IMG/VR virus record: IMGVR_UViG_3300042444_000169
Coordinates: 1-37,938 of that record
Source of the DNA: a virus
Length of the DNA: 37,938 bases
Strand: one strand, 5' to 3'
Part shown: one piece after another, positions 1 to 6,747 of the stretch
Layout of the letters: each line of letters begins with the position of its first letter
How positions within the stretch are numbered: the first letter of the stretch is position 1
Notes under the pieces: model-generated
Database searches by the model: none
What the model was told of the DNA's origin: nothing
The model's input: only the letters and a program-made list of their open reading frames with translations
Translations under genes and position numbers: made by a program

Positions 1-41
1 AACAGCGCGAAGCCCAGCAGCGCTTCCTGCTCGATGGTCAT
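1..41 (-). CDS. Start of a cut-off gene (partial)
   Basis: The first 13 codons of a gene that leaves the window begin at an ATG at 39-41 and read MTIEQEALLGFAL. The ATG overlaps the TGA of the 38..238 gene as ATGA, the coupling used all along this phage. Too little is visible to name it. In T7-like phages the position after the tail fibre and holin usually holds small terminase or lysis genes, so either is possible. Confidence 0.5.
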   Translation of the reverse strand, partial: MTIEQEALLGFAL

Positions 42-238
42 GGGTCGTGCTCCAGTCTGCGGATGCGGTCCTCGTGATCACCGAGCATTTGCTGCATGTT
101 CGCCAGGATGGTGGCAATGCGAGCGTCATGGGCGCCCAAGTTTTTGGCGATCGCCCACAGCCCCTTGACCCCGCTCCAAAGGCCTCCAACGGCCGCCAGT
201 CCGAGCCCGCCAAGGGCTATGGCTGTTCCCGGGTCCAC
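38..238 (-). CDS. Small membrane protein, possible holin
   Basis: This 66-residue protein begins at GTG and has one glycine/alanine-rich hydrophobic stretch at about residues 5-30, followed by a short charged, helical C-terminus (about 36-66) containing HDARIATILANMQQML and ending HEDRIRRLEHDP. One membrane segment plus a charged tail, placed downstream of the tail-fibre genes, fits a class II/III holin or a spanin-like accessory protein. The family itself is not recognisable to me. It follows an intrinsic terminator and its own copy of the putative phage promoter (248-263), so it seems to be expressed separately from the fibre genes. The stop overlaps the next start. Confidence 0.55.
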   Translation of the reverse strand: MDPGTAIALGGLGLAAVGGLWSGVKGLWAIAKNLGAHDARIATILANMQQMLGDHEDRIRRLEHDP

Positions 239-247
239 TGGCGCTGC

Positions 248-263
248 GCTGCATGGCTGCAGA
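248..263 (-). promoter_or_regulatory. Putative phage RNAP promoter, lysis gene copy
   Basis: The minus strand reads TCTGCA-GCCA-TGCAGC, a copy of the 16-bp TCTGCA-N4-YGCAG element found before other transcription units. It lies between the terminator at 288-320 and the GTG of the small membrane protein, 9 nt from the start. A promoter just after a terminator is the expected order for restarting transcription. Confidence 0.6.
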
Positions 264-287
264 GTAGCCAGCCAGGCTCAGACAAGC

Positions 288-320
288 AAAAAAACCGGGC
301 CCGTTGGCGCGGTGCCCGGT
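288..320 (-). terminator. Intrinsic terminator after the fibre genes
   Basis: On the minus strand a perfect 7-bp stem, ACCGGGC paired with GCCCGGT, encloses a 13-nt loop and is followed directly by seven T residues. It lies downstream of the 57-residue ORF at 369-542 and before the putative holin. It would end transcription of the tail-fibre operon. Confidence 0.85.
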
Positions 321-368
321 GGGGTGGTGGATGGTTGGGGGAATGTAGGGCGGAGAAGTCGAGGGACA

Positions 369-542
369 CTACGAGGTGCGGCTTGGCCTCTCGATCTCTT
401 TAGGCTTGATTGGCGTTCTGAGCCATGCCTTGAACTCTCGGTCCAGTTCTGCAAGGTCGCAGGCTGGGCCGATGCTGAACGAAAGCAGCGTTTCGGGCGG
501 ACGCTGGGCCAGAGTGTCCTGAGTGGTGGTAAGTGTGTTCAT
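369..542 (-). CDS. Small hypothetical protein (57 aa)
   Basis: An ORF of 57 codons starts at an ATG 4 nt after the stop of the adhesin gene (547-1365) and ends in TAG. It begins MNTLTTTQDT and contains DLAELDREFKAWL, probably a short amphipathic helix. I recognise no family. Tight spacing after the preceding gene and a terminator about 50 bp downstream support it as the last gene of the fibre operon. The stretch from its stop to 239 otherwise holds only that terminator and a promoter-like element. Confidence 0.5.
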   Translation of the reverse strand: MNTLTTTQDTLAQRPPETLLSFSIGPACDLAELDREFKAWLRTPIKPKEIERPSRTS

Positions 543-546
543 TGCT

Positions 547-1365
547 TTACGGTATCGCCGCCGCGAAGGCGTTGATCAGAGCGGTCACGCGGGCGTCGAG
601 CAGGGCGAGGTCTAGGGATTCGCCGATGGAGTAGAAGGCTAGGCGTGATGTGGCGTAAGAATCGGGTGGTGTCCCTGGTCGAGCATAAAATAGAATGTTG
701 CTGTTATTAGGAGCGCTGGAATTAGCTAATACCGTAGTATTAGACAAGTTTGTTCTGCAAGTGTAGTTAATCGAACTGGATCTAGAAACCCCTAGAAGGC
801 CGACAACAAGTAAGGGTACTGAATTAAAAGTTCCCGCATCGTTATTGCAACTGGCAAAGCCATCAGTCGCCAAACCTGTTCTTCCAGCAGTGCCGGCTGC
901 GCCAGAGTTAAAAATACTGCCGGCACCAATCGTGCTGACATGCACGGCAACGTGTTTGCTGTTTTGTGGATCAGCATTGTTATTGCGCCCACTATTGATG
1001 TAGTTATTCGTCCCATTCCCCTGCAGCCCCGTCTTGCGGTTGTAATTCCACCCGCCTTCAGTGCCGAACCGAGTCGGCGCCGCCCCCACCAACGGCACCA
1101 GCGCACCGGCCAGTGTGCAGGCTCCGGCCATGATCGGCGCGGCCTTGATGATGCTGTTGGCTTGGCTCAGCACGCCGCCGCTGGTGCCCAGGTCGCCGAC
1201 GTTGATTGAGTCGCGGATGAACACGTCGTAGGCGTCACGCACGCCAACCTCTAGGCCCAGCGTGTTGCCCGCTGCTACATCAGCAGCCACCACCCGGTCG
1301 ATGTAATCCTGAACAGGGCCGATGTAGGCGTTGAACCTCCCCGTCCCAACCCAGATGATTGCCAT
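547..1365 (-). CDS. Putative tail fibre / adhesin protein
   Basis: The protein has 272 residues. The N-terminal ~90 residues (MAIIWVGTGRFNAYIGPVQD) are high-GC and Ala/Gly-rich. The middle (about 95-240) is rich in Asn, Ser, Thr and Gly, as in beta-sandwich receptor-binding domains. The C-terminus has FYSIGESLDLALLDARV, a pattern common at the end of phage fibre modules. The ATG overlaps the preceding gene's stop. It lies last but one in the fibre cluster and probably contacts host surface glycans; that role is inferred from composition and position. The DNA coding for residues ~120-240 is clearly more AT-rich than the rest of the phage, which suggests recent exchange of the binding domain. 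Confidence 0.6.
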   Translation of the reverse strand: MAIIWVGTGRFNAYIGPVQDYIDRVVAADVAAGNTLGLEVGVRDAYDVFIRDSINVGDLGTSGGVLSQANSIIKAAPIMAGACTLAGALVPLVGAAPTRFGTEGGWNYNRKTGLQGNGTNNYINSGRNNNADPQNSKHVAVHVSTIGAGSIFNSGAAGTAGRTGLATDGFASCNNDAGTFNSVPLLVVGLLGVSRSSSINYTCRTNLSNTTVLANSSAPNNSNILFYARPGTPPDSYATSRLAFYSIGESLDLALLDARVTALINAFAAAIP

Positions 1366-2033
1366 CAGACCCTCTCCCAGATCAGCGATTCCTGGCTAGG
1401 GGTCGCCGGGTCATCGGAGGCGAACTGGCCATCCTCGCCGCGAGCTTGAACCACCACCCAAAGATCCCCGGCAGCGTCCACCCACTCCTGACCCACGCTC
1501 GCGGCAGCAGGCCGCAGGGAGCCGCCCAGTGCCGCCACGAATCCATCGGGCAGGTGGAGGGCAATCGCCAGCCCGCGAACCTCCTGCAGCAGCTCGGCAG
1601 ACACCAGCCCCAGCCGGCGGAGGCCAAGCCAGGCCGCCCGAAAATCGTCCACATCACCGCCGCCAGCAGCAGCCAGCAGGGTGGCAGGCAGGCTGAGCGC
1701 TGCAGCCGGGGCTGTGCTCACCCCGCCGCCCAGCAGGGCATTGATCGCCGGGTGGCCAAGCAGGGCGCGTTTGAACGTGCGCCAGTCGGCAGGCGGCGCG
1801 GGCTCCGGCAGATCCACGACGCTCCAGCCCCAGCGCCATTCGCCGGCCTCCAGGTCCACCGTGCGGGTCTGGCCGGCCTGCTGGCCGGGGAGAACTTCGG
1901 GGGCGGGCTCGCGCACCACCCGGAGAACTGCGTAGCGCGGGTCGAGGCCCTGCACTGGGTCGTCGTCCACCCTCGGGTAATCCCGGACCGCCCCGGTCTG
2001 TTGGTCGAACAGCACGAAGCTCCGAGCCGTCAT
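1365..2033 (-). CDS. Hypothetical fibre-region protein
   Basis: I chose the ATG at 2033 (222 residues) because it overlaps the preceding stop as ATGA. The N-terminus SFVLFDQQTGAVRDYPRVDD and the following ~60 residues look like a small beta domain. Residues ~70-170 are Ala/Leu-rich and helical, with RAAWLGLRRLGLVSAELLQ. I recognise no family. Its place between two fibre-type genes suggests a virion or fibre-assembly role, but nothing in the sequence proves it. Confidence 0.65.
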   Translation of the reverse strand: MTARSFVLFDQQTGAVRDYPRVDDDPVQGLDPRYAVLRVVREPAPEVLPGQQAGQTRTVDLEAGEWRWGWSVVDLPEPAPPADWRTFKRALLGHPAINALLGGGVSTAPAAALSLPATLLAAAGGGDVDDFRAAWLGLRRLGLVSAELLQEVRGLAIALHLPDGFVAALGGSLRPAAASVGQEWVDAAGDLWVVVQARGEDGQFASDDPATPSQESLIWERV

Positions 2034-2614
2034 GCGTCGTTCCTCCGCACGGTGAGGTACAGCTTGGCCAGTCGGCACCCGCCCCCGGCCTGCGAGATGT
2101 CGAATCGCAGAACGTCGCTAGCTGCTGCTGTCGTGATCGCCAGCGTGCCGCTGCTGCCCGTAGTGCTCCCCACCGCAATCTGTGGGCGGACGCTGTAGAT
2201 CGAGCTGGCGTTCAGTCGGGCGTTGACCTGAAACGCCGAGCCTGATGCTGCAGTATCTGCGCTGAGCGCCGATGCCAGGATCTGCGCAGGCCACTGGAAC
2301 GTGAAGGTTTCAATTCCGTTCGCTGCAGTCGGATCGCTCTGGCTGCCGCTCAGGTTGACCACCAGCAGATCCGTGCTGGCAGGGCCTGGAGGGCCTGGAG
2401 GGCCAGCAAAATCTCCAAGCCCATCCCACTCGGTCCCGTCCCAGACGAAGAACTCGCCGGTATCCTCCGCCTGCCAAACGTCGCCGATCGTGTTGCCGCT
2501 GTTGGGCAACGCTGCCTCGTTGGCGACTGTCCCCAGCAGGTTCAACAGCGAAGTGGCTGCATCGCCGCCAGCTGCATCCAAAGTCCCGGTGAAGGGGTTG
2601 AACTTGAATCGCAT
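2030..2614 (-). CDS. Putative virion/fibre protein with a collagen-like hinge
   Basis: This 194-residue protein begins MRFKFNPFTGTLDAAGGD, followed by a segment with GDVWQAEDTGEFFVWDGTEW, typical of phage fibre adaptor domains. A short collagen-like stretch, AGPPGPPGPAS, lies at about residues 89-99. The C-terminal ~95 residues look like a Ser/Thr/Ala-rich beta-sandwich. Adaptor, collagen hinge and beta head is a common layout of small trimeric fibres. Its stop overlaps the next ATG. The structural role is well supported by this layout; the receptor is unknown. Confidence 0.65.
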   Translation of the reverse strand: MRFKFNPFTGTLDAAGGDAATSLLNLLGTVANEAALPNSGNTIGDVWQAEDTGEFFVWDGTEWDGLGDFAGPPGPPGPASTDLLVVNLSGSQSDPTAANGIETFTFQWPAQILASALSADTAASGSAFQVNARLNASSIYSVRPQIAVGSTTGSSGTLAITTAAASDVLRFDISQAGGGCRLAKLYLTVRRNDA

Positions 2615-2617
2615 GGC

Positions 2618-2803
2618 TCAGCTCTTTTGCACGGTGGCCACGTTGCCGTTGGCGTGATAGGTGAGCGTCAGCGTGGCCACCACAGTGCCGCTGGCGCCAC
2701 CGGCCTTGAAGGTGAACACCGTGCCAGCCTCGTTGGCCTCGACCCGGTCGTGCTCAGGGATCCCCAGGCCGCGAACGGCAAGCCCGAAAGGTTCAGTTGC
2801 CAT
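2618..2803 (-). CDS. Small hypothetical protein (61 aa)
   Basis: It begins MATEPFGLAVRGLG and contains TVFTFKAGGASGTVVATLTL and YHANGNVATVQKS, giving a short, probably all-beta protein. I recognise no family. It starts 27 nt downstream of a copy of the putative phage promoter in one of the few real gaps of the fibre cluster (2804-2859), so it may head a short late transcript with the following fibre genes. It ends 3 nt before the next ATG. Confidence 0.6.
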   Translation of the reverse strand: MATEPFGLAVRGLGIPEHDRVEANEAGTVFTFKAGGASGTVVATLTLTYHANGNVATVQKS

Positions 2804-2830
2804 CAGCCTGCGGCAGCGCTACGGCTCCAT

Positions 2831-2846
2831 TCTGCAGGGGTGCAGA
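2831..2846 (-). promoter_or_regulatory. Putative phage RNAP promoter, fibre region
   Basis: The minus strand reads TCTGCA-CCCC-TGCAGA, a fully palindromic copy of the 16-bp element. It sits in the 56-bp gap between two genes, 27 nt before the ATG at 2803. Confidence 0.6.
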
Positions 2847-2859
2847 GCTGGCTGCCAGT

Positions 2860-3213
2860 TCACGCCCAGGGCACGGGCATAGGCACCACCGAGGGCGTCC
2901 GTTTGGCGGCGAGCATCCCGGCCAGGCCGGTGCGCATCTGGGCGACGGTGGGCTCTCCCTCCCCGGCGCGGGCGTCGATGGCGGCCTCCAGCCAGGTGAT
3001 CACCGTGGCTTCTGTGAGGTTCTCGAACAGGGTGAAGTCCTCGGGGTCGGCATCACCCACGGGCACGTCGCCGTAGAGGTCGAGGGTGTTGGTGCCGTCG
3101 GCTCCGAACAGGCGCCAGTGGATCTTGCGGACGACGTTGGTGAGGGCGCCTTCGGTGGGTGCGGCATCGAGGCGCTCGATGCGCCAGGTGTAGGTGACGG
3201 TGGGTTCAGTCAT
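2860..3213 (-). CDS. Cyanophage-type hypothetical virion protein
   Basis: This 117-residue protein begins MTEPTVTYTWRIERLDAAPT and contains VVRKIHWRLFGADG, followed by FTLFENLTEATVITWLE. A short beta N-terminus followed by an acidic helical part is, as I recall, found in small conserved proteins of cyanophages near tail-fibre genes. The biochemical role is unknown. Its ATG overlaps the upstream stop (ATGA at 3210-3213). Confidence 0.65.
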   Translation of the reverse strand: MTEPTVTYTWRIERLDAAPTEGALTNVVRKIHWRLFGADGTNTLDLYGDVPVGDADPEDFTLFENLTEATVITWLEAAIDARAGEGEPTVAQMRTGLAGMLAAKRTPSVVPMPVPWA

Positions 3214-3380
3214 CGGTCGGGGTTCTCCTCGGGGGTGGGGTTGGCGTCGCCCTTGGGGACGATCTCGACAGCGTCCAGGAAGGCGCCGAGTTGCTGAGCG
3301 GCGAACTGCTGCAGCACGGTGTCACCGCTGGCCCGTGCTGCGGCGTAGGAGTTCACGATGGTGATCAGTTGGTCCTTCAT
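3210..3380 (-). CDS. Small hypothetical protein (56 aa)
   Basis: An ORF of 56 codons from ATG at 3378-3380 to a TGA overlapping the next start. It begins MKDQLITIVNSYAAARASGD and ends with a proline/acidic tail, NPTPEENPDR. It is probably one amphipathic helix. Perfect ATGA coupling and phage-like codon use support it as real. No family is recognised. Confidence 0.55.
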   Translation of the reverse strand: MKDQLITIVNSYAAARASGDTVLQQFAAQQLGAFLDAVEIVPKGDANPTPEENPDR

Positions 3381-3394
3381 GGCGAGTGGTGGTG

Positions 3395-4138
3395 TCAGGC
3401 CCCGATGAGGCCGTGGGAGGTGAGGTCGTCGATGAGCGCTTTGACGCGCTCGGCGAGCTGGGCGACGGTGACGGTGGAGGTGGCGAACGCAGTGCGGGTG
3501 GCGGTGCCGGTGGGCGGCCCCCAGCCGGTCTTGCGGGAGCCGACGACGTTATTGGTGCCGACTCTGTAGCTGTCGGCGGTGTTGGTGAGTTGAATGTTGC
3601 CGGTGACGGAGAGCCGCTCAGTGCCGCTGGTGTTGTTGATCAGGACGTTGCCTGAGGAGGAGATGAATAGGCCAACCGGCAGATTTGGTATCGACCCGGC
3701 TAGGGCCAGCGGTCTGTACGAAAAACGCATAGAGGCCGAGATCGTATCCGGCGACGTAGGGGAATCGACGAATACATTTACCGAGCCACACTGAGCAATC
3801 AGCCCCGACTGATTGCGGGCCTCAAAGTTGATGCTCCCAATGTTGTCATTAACTGCAGCAAGGCTGGCGTCAGACCTCTGTTTCTCTAAAAAGATTGTCG
3901 CTGGCGTTGCATCGTTTCTGTCAAGCCTGATCAGCTGATTTCTGTTGCTCGTCCAGATTTGGCTCCAAGTGTAAAGGCCCGCTTCAGTAAAGACAGAGGC
4001 GTTCAGCCTGCCATTGCTGCCCAGCACTATCGCCCCAGGCATTGCAGCGGCGTCATACGGCACCGGCACCTGTACTACCGCGAGGGCTGCAGTGCGCAGT
4101 TGTTTGCCAGAGCCGGTCTTAAGCCTGTCCATCGTCAT
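3395..4138 (-). CDS. Tail fibre-like structural protein
   Basis: The protein has 247 residues. An N-terminal beta region is followed by a Ser/Asn-rich middle, then GLFISSSGNVLINNTSGTER, a repeat-like segment of phage fibre shafts. The C-terminal ~60 residues (VVGSRKTGWGPPTGTATRTA, then LAERVKALIDDLTSHGLIG) match a C-terminal module seen on many phage fibre and head-decoration proteins, probably for trimerisation. The ATG overlaps the preceding stop. It is most likely a side fibre subunit. The coding DNA around 3640-4000 is somewhat lower in GC than its neighbours. Confidence 0.7.
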   Translation of the reverse strand: MTMDRLKTGSGKQLRTAALAVVQVPVPYDAAAMPGAIVLGSNGRLNASVFTEAGLYTWSQIWTSNRNQLIRLDRNDATPATIFLEKQRSDASLAAVNDNIGSINFEARNQSGLIAQCGSVNVFVDSPTSPDTISASMRFSYRPLALAGSIPNLPVGLFISSSGNVLINNTSGTERLSVTGNIQLTNTADSYRVGTNNVVGSRKTGWGPPTGTATRTAFATSTVTVAQLAERVKALIDDLTSHGLIGA

Positions 4139-4662
4139 GCCTCCGTATCAGGTGCGTGGTCTGCCAGCTCCAGCTCGACGGCACTGCCCCAGAATTTGAG
4201 AGAGGCATCTGCTTCCGCCCTGCCCTGCAGCCTGTCGCCACGGGTTGAGGTGAAGTTCGTCTTGAACAGGCGGAACCCTTGGATCGGGAAAAACAAGGTT
4301 TCCCGGGGCGGGACCGAGATCCTCGGGGCGATCAGGATTTCCTGCAGTCCAGGGGTCTCATTGCCTCCCTGCTGAATCAGCCGAAGCTCAAACCAGCGAG
4401 GGACATCGACATAGCTCACGACTGCCAGAGGTGTCTCGAAAAACACTTCCCCTGGCCGCAACTCCCTGTCGTTGTTGTCGGGATCCGGCGTGACGCCATC
4501 GCCGCCAGTGTCGGGGAGCGAAAAGTCCTTCGCTTCAGCGATGTCCGACCAGCCGGTTGGCAGGAAGCCGTTGTTGAGCCCCGGCGGCCTGACGAGCTGG
4601 ATCGGTTTGCCGCTTGAGGGCTGGTCGGTGTAGATGCGCCAGGCGCGAGTAACTCTGGACAT
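4135..4662 (-). CDS. Hypothetical tail-associated protein
   Basis: This 175-residue protein begins MSRVTRAWRIYTDQPSSGKP. It is rich in beta-type segments (RWFELRLIQQGGNE, EILIAPRISVPPRETLFF) and has a central acidic linker, TPDPDNNDRELRPGEVFFE. It starts 3 nt after the main tail fibre gene and overlaps the next gene. A fibre-connector or baseplate-like role is plausible from position only; I do not recognise the family. Confidence 0.6.
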   Translation of the reverse strand: MSRVTRAWRIYTDQPSSGKPIQLVRPPGLNNGFLPTGWSDIAEAKDFSLPDTGGDGVTPDPDNNDRELRPGEVFFETPLAVVSYVDVPRWFELRLIQQGGNETPGLQEILIAPRISVPPRETLFFPIQGFRLFKTNFTSTRGDRLQGRAEADASLKFWGSAVELELADHAPDTEA

Positions 4663-4665
4663 GGA

Positions 4666-6699
4666 TCAGTAGCTCCTGGAAATGACAGAACGGGTCACTC
4701 GCCCGCGGATAGCGGTGTCGAAGGGCGGCCCGCCGACCTCGCCGCTGCGGGCGTCGATGCTCAAGCCACCGACAAACACCGCATTGCCGGCGTCGTCCTG
4801 GCCGCTGAACCTCACCCGCCCGCCGTTGCGTTGCACGATGCTGCGCTGGATGCGGCGGGCGGCCCGGGCTGGTGGCACCCGGTAGAACTCCACCCCCGCC
4901 AGTGGAGCGGTCCACTGGTGGTTGATGGCCGTGATCAGCGAGCGCAGCCGGCGCTGCACGGGCTCCACCGGGCTTGGGGCTGGGCCCTGGCCGACCTCGA
5001 ACCAGTAGTTGTCCATGGTGGCCTTGAGCCGTGCAACCAGAGCAAGAACCATCGTCTCGGCGCCGGATGTGAGCTGGCCGCCGGCAATCAGCTGCGATGC
5101 CAGCCGATCCCAGCTGGCCTTGAACGCAGCGTGGAAGCTGTAGGCGTAGACGCACACTCCGTTGAACCGGAACATGCCCTCGGCAAAGTTGAGCATCGGC
5201 CGCTCAAAGCCATGCACCAGGCAGGCGCTGATGGCATCGAGGAACAGGCCGCCATCCTTGCGGGTCAGGGTCTCGAAGCCGGCTGGCCAGGATGCGGCGT
5301 TGTGGTTGGCCACCAGGAAAGACCACATGTCATTCACCAGGGCCACCTTGCCGGCGTTGATGATCGTGGCGGCAGTGGACTGGCTCGTCAGCAGGGATGG
5401 GGTGATTGTGAGCGGCTTGATCTGCTGTGTGCTGCCCTCGCTCCAGAAGCTGTAGTCGCCGAACTGGGAGCTGGAGCCAGACACCACCATCTGGCCGCCA
5501 TCGAGGCAGACGAAGTGTTTGTGGGCGCCGATACCGATTGCATTGACCGGGTTGATGAAGCCACGGTTCCTGGACACATAGCCCATGCCGTTGGCACTGC
5601 TGGGCGTGAAGCCCCAGGTCATGATGTTCGGGTAGACCGAGTAGGGCGACAGCACCGAGGCATCGGCCAGCACGCAGCCGCCGCCCTTGGGGTGGGCGGG
5701 GTTGCCGGCAGCGGCATCCATCGGCAGCGGTGTCGGCACCTCGGTCAGGGCCGACGTGACCACGCAGTTCTGCCCGTAGGGAACGCCGCCGGGGAGGATG
5801 ATCGCGCCAGGCCGGAAGGCCATGGCGAAACCCTTGGTGGGGTTGTCGAAGTCATCAATCTCCCAGCCGGTGAACTTCAGGCCTTGCAGGTGGACACCAT
5901 TGCCGCAGAGGAACACGTTGCTCTGCTCGTCGCCGGCCGTGGGCCTGCAGACGGAGCGGCGCTGAAAGTTGACGCCGTTGATGGTGGTGAAGTCGGGAAC
6001 CCCGAGCTCGCCCGGGGTGTCGAAGTCGCCCAGCACCCGAACGGTCCAGCCGGTGGGTTCTGTTTGCGCCTCGATGAACTCCAGCGCCCGCTCGATGCTC
6101 AGGAACGCTCGGTCTTCATTGCGCCCACTGGAATTGTTGTTGCCATCCGGTGCGATGTAGACCGTTTTGTAGACGGAATGACTGGGTGCGGCCCGAACGG
6201 TGATGTTCTGGGTGCCGTTGAATGGCACGCCGTTGATGGTCCTCGCGGTTTGCAGGCGAACCGCCGCATTGGCCAGGTTGGCCGAGCCGGCCAGCGTGGC
6301 GAAGTCGGCCGTGTCCGCGCTGTTGCTCACTTCCGACAGCGCTGCAAAGCGGCTGCGGTCGAGCAGCTCCTGCACGATGTAAAGGATCTGCAGGTCGGCG
6401 GTGTTCTGATCGAACGACTGCAGGTTTGAGGCATCGGTCCACTGGACGAGCTGCGCCTCCTTGGGTGTGTTGCGCAGGATGGTCAGCTCGCGACCGCTTG
6501 CCGGTGGGTCCGTGAGCCTGATGGTGGTGCCGTTCAGCCAGGTGAAGCCGGTGGGGTCGAATAGCTCATCGACCAGGGTGTCCTCGAAGTAATCCCACTC
6601 GTAGCCGACCCTGACGTGCGCCCTGCGGAGATAGGGGAACGGCACGACGAAGTTGCGGGTGCTGCCGTCACCGGAATAGGAGACGTAGGAGAGGGGCAC
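4666..6699 (-). CDS. T7 gp17-like tail fibre protein
   Basis: The protein has 677 residues. The N-terminal ~110 residues (SYVSYSGDGSTRNFVVPFPY, then LTILRNTPKEAQLVQW and LQSFDQNTADLQILYIVQEL) match the T7 tail fibre N-terminal domain, which anchors the fibre to the tail. A helical neck is followed at about residue 180 by VYIAPDGNNNSSGRNEDRAF and repeated beta-strand segments, suggesting a right-handed beta-helix shaft or depolymerase-like domain. The C-terminus (about 590-677) is basic. The start is GTG, exactly 4 nt after the promoter-like element at 6704-6719, where T7 places phi17. Function: host recognition. Confidence 0.85.
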   Translation of the reverse strand: MPLSYVSYSGDGSTRNFVVPFPYLRRAHVRVGYEWDYFEDTLVDELFDPTGFTWLNGTTIRLTDPPASGRELTILRNTPKEAQLVQWTDASNLQSFDQNTADLQILYIVQELLDRSRFAALSEVSNSADTADFATLAGSANLANAAVRLQTARTINGVPFNGTQNITVRAAPSHSVYKTVYIAPDGNNNSSGRNEDRAFLSIERALEFIEAQTEPTGWTVRVLGDFDTPGELGVPDFTTINGVNFQRRSVCRPTAGDEQSNVFLCGNGVHLQGLKFTGWEIDDFDNPTKGFAMAFRPGAIILPGGVPYGQNCVVTSALTEVPTPLPMDAAAGNPAHPKGGGCVLADASVLSPYSVYPNIMTWGFTPSSANGMGYVSRNRGFINPVNAIGIGAHKHFVCLDGGQMVVSGSSSQFGDYSFWSEGSTQQIKPLTITPSLLTSQSTAATIINAGKVALVNDMWSFLVANHNAASWPAGFETLTRKDGGLFLDAISACLVHGFERPMLNFAEGMFRFNGVCVYAYSFHAAFKASWDRLASQLIAGGQLTSGAETMVLALVARLKATMDNYWFEVGQGPAPSPVEPVQRRLRSLITAINHQWTAPLAGVEFYRVPPARAARRIQRSIVQRNGGRVRFSGQDDAGNAVFVGGLSIDARSGEVGGPPFDTAIRGRVTRSVISRSY

Positions 6700-6703
6700 T
6701 TGC

Positions 6704-6719
6704 TCTGCACCGTTGCAGA
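6704..6719 (-). promoter_or_regulatory. Putative phage RNAP promoter before the tail fibre
   Basis: The minus strand reads TCTGCA-ACGG-TGCAGA in the 48-bp gap before the tail fibre gene, with 4 nt between the element and the GTG start. The location corresponds to promoter phi17 of T7. Confidence 0.65.
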
Positions 6720-6747
6720 TCCATTGTGCCCCTCTCCAGCGCCAGCG

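Noticed and set aside
4831-6429. Plus-strand open frame of 532 codons
   Set aside because: It is opposite the tail fibre gene, which has clear T7 gp17 features. The composition is that of an antisense shadow.
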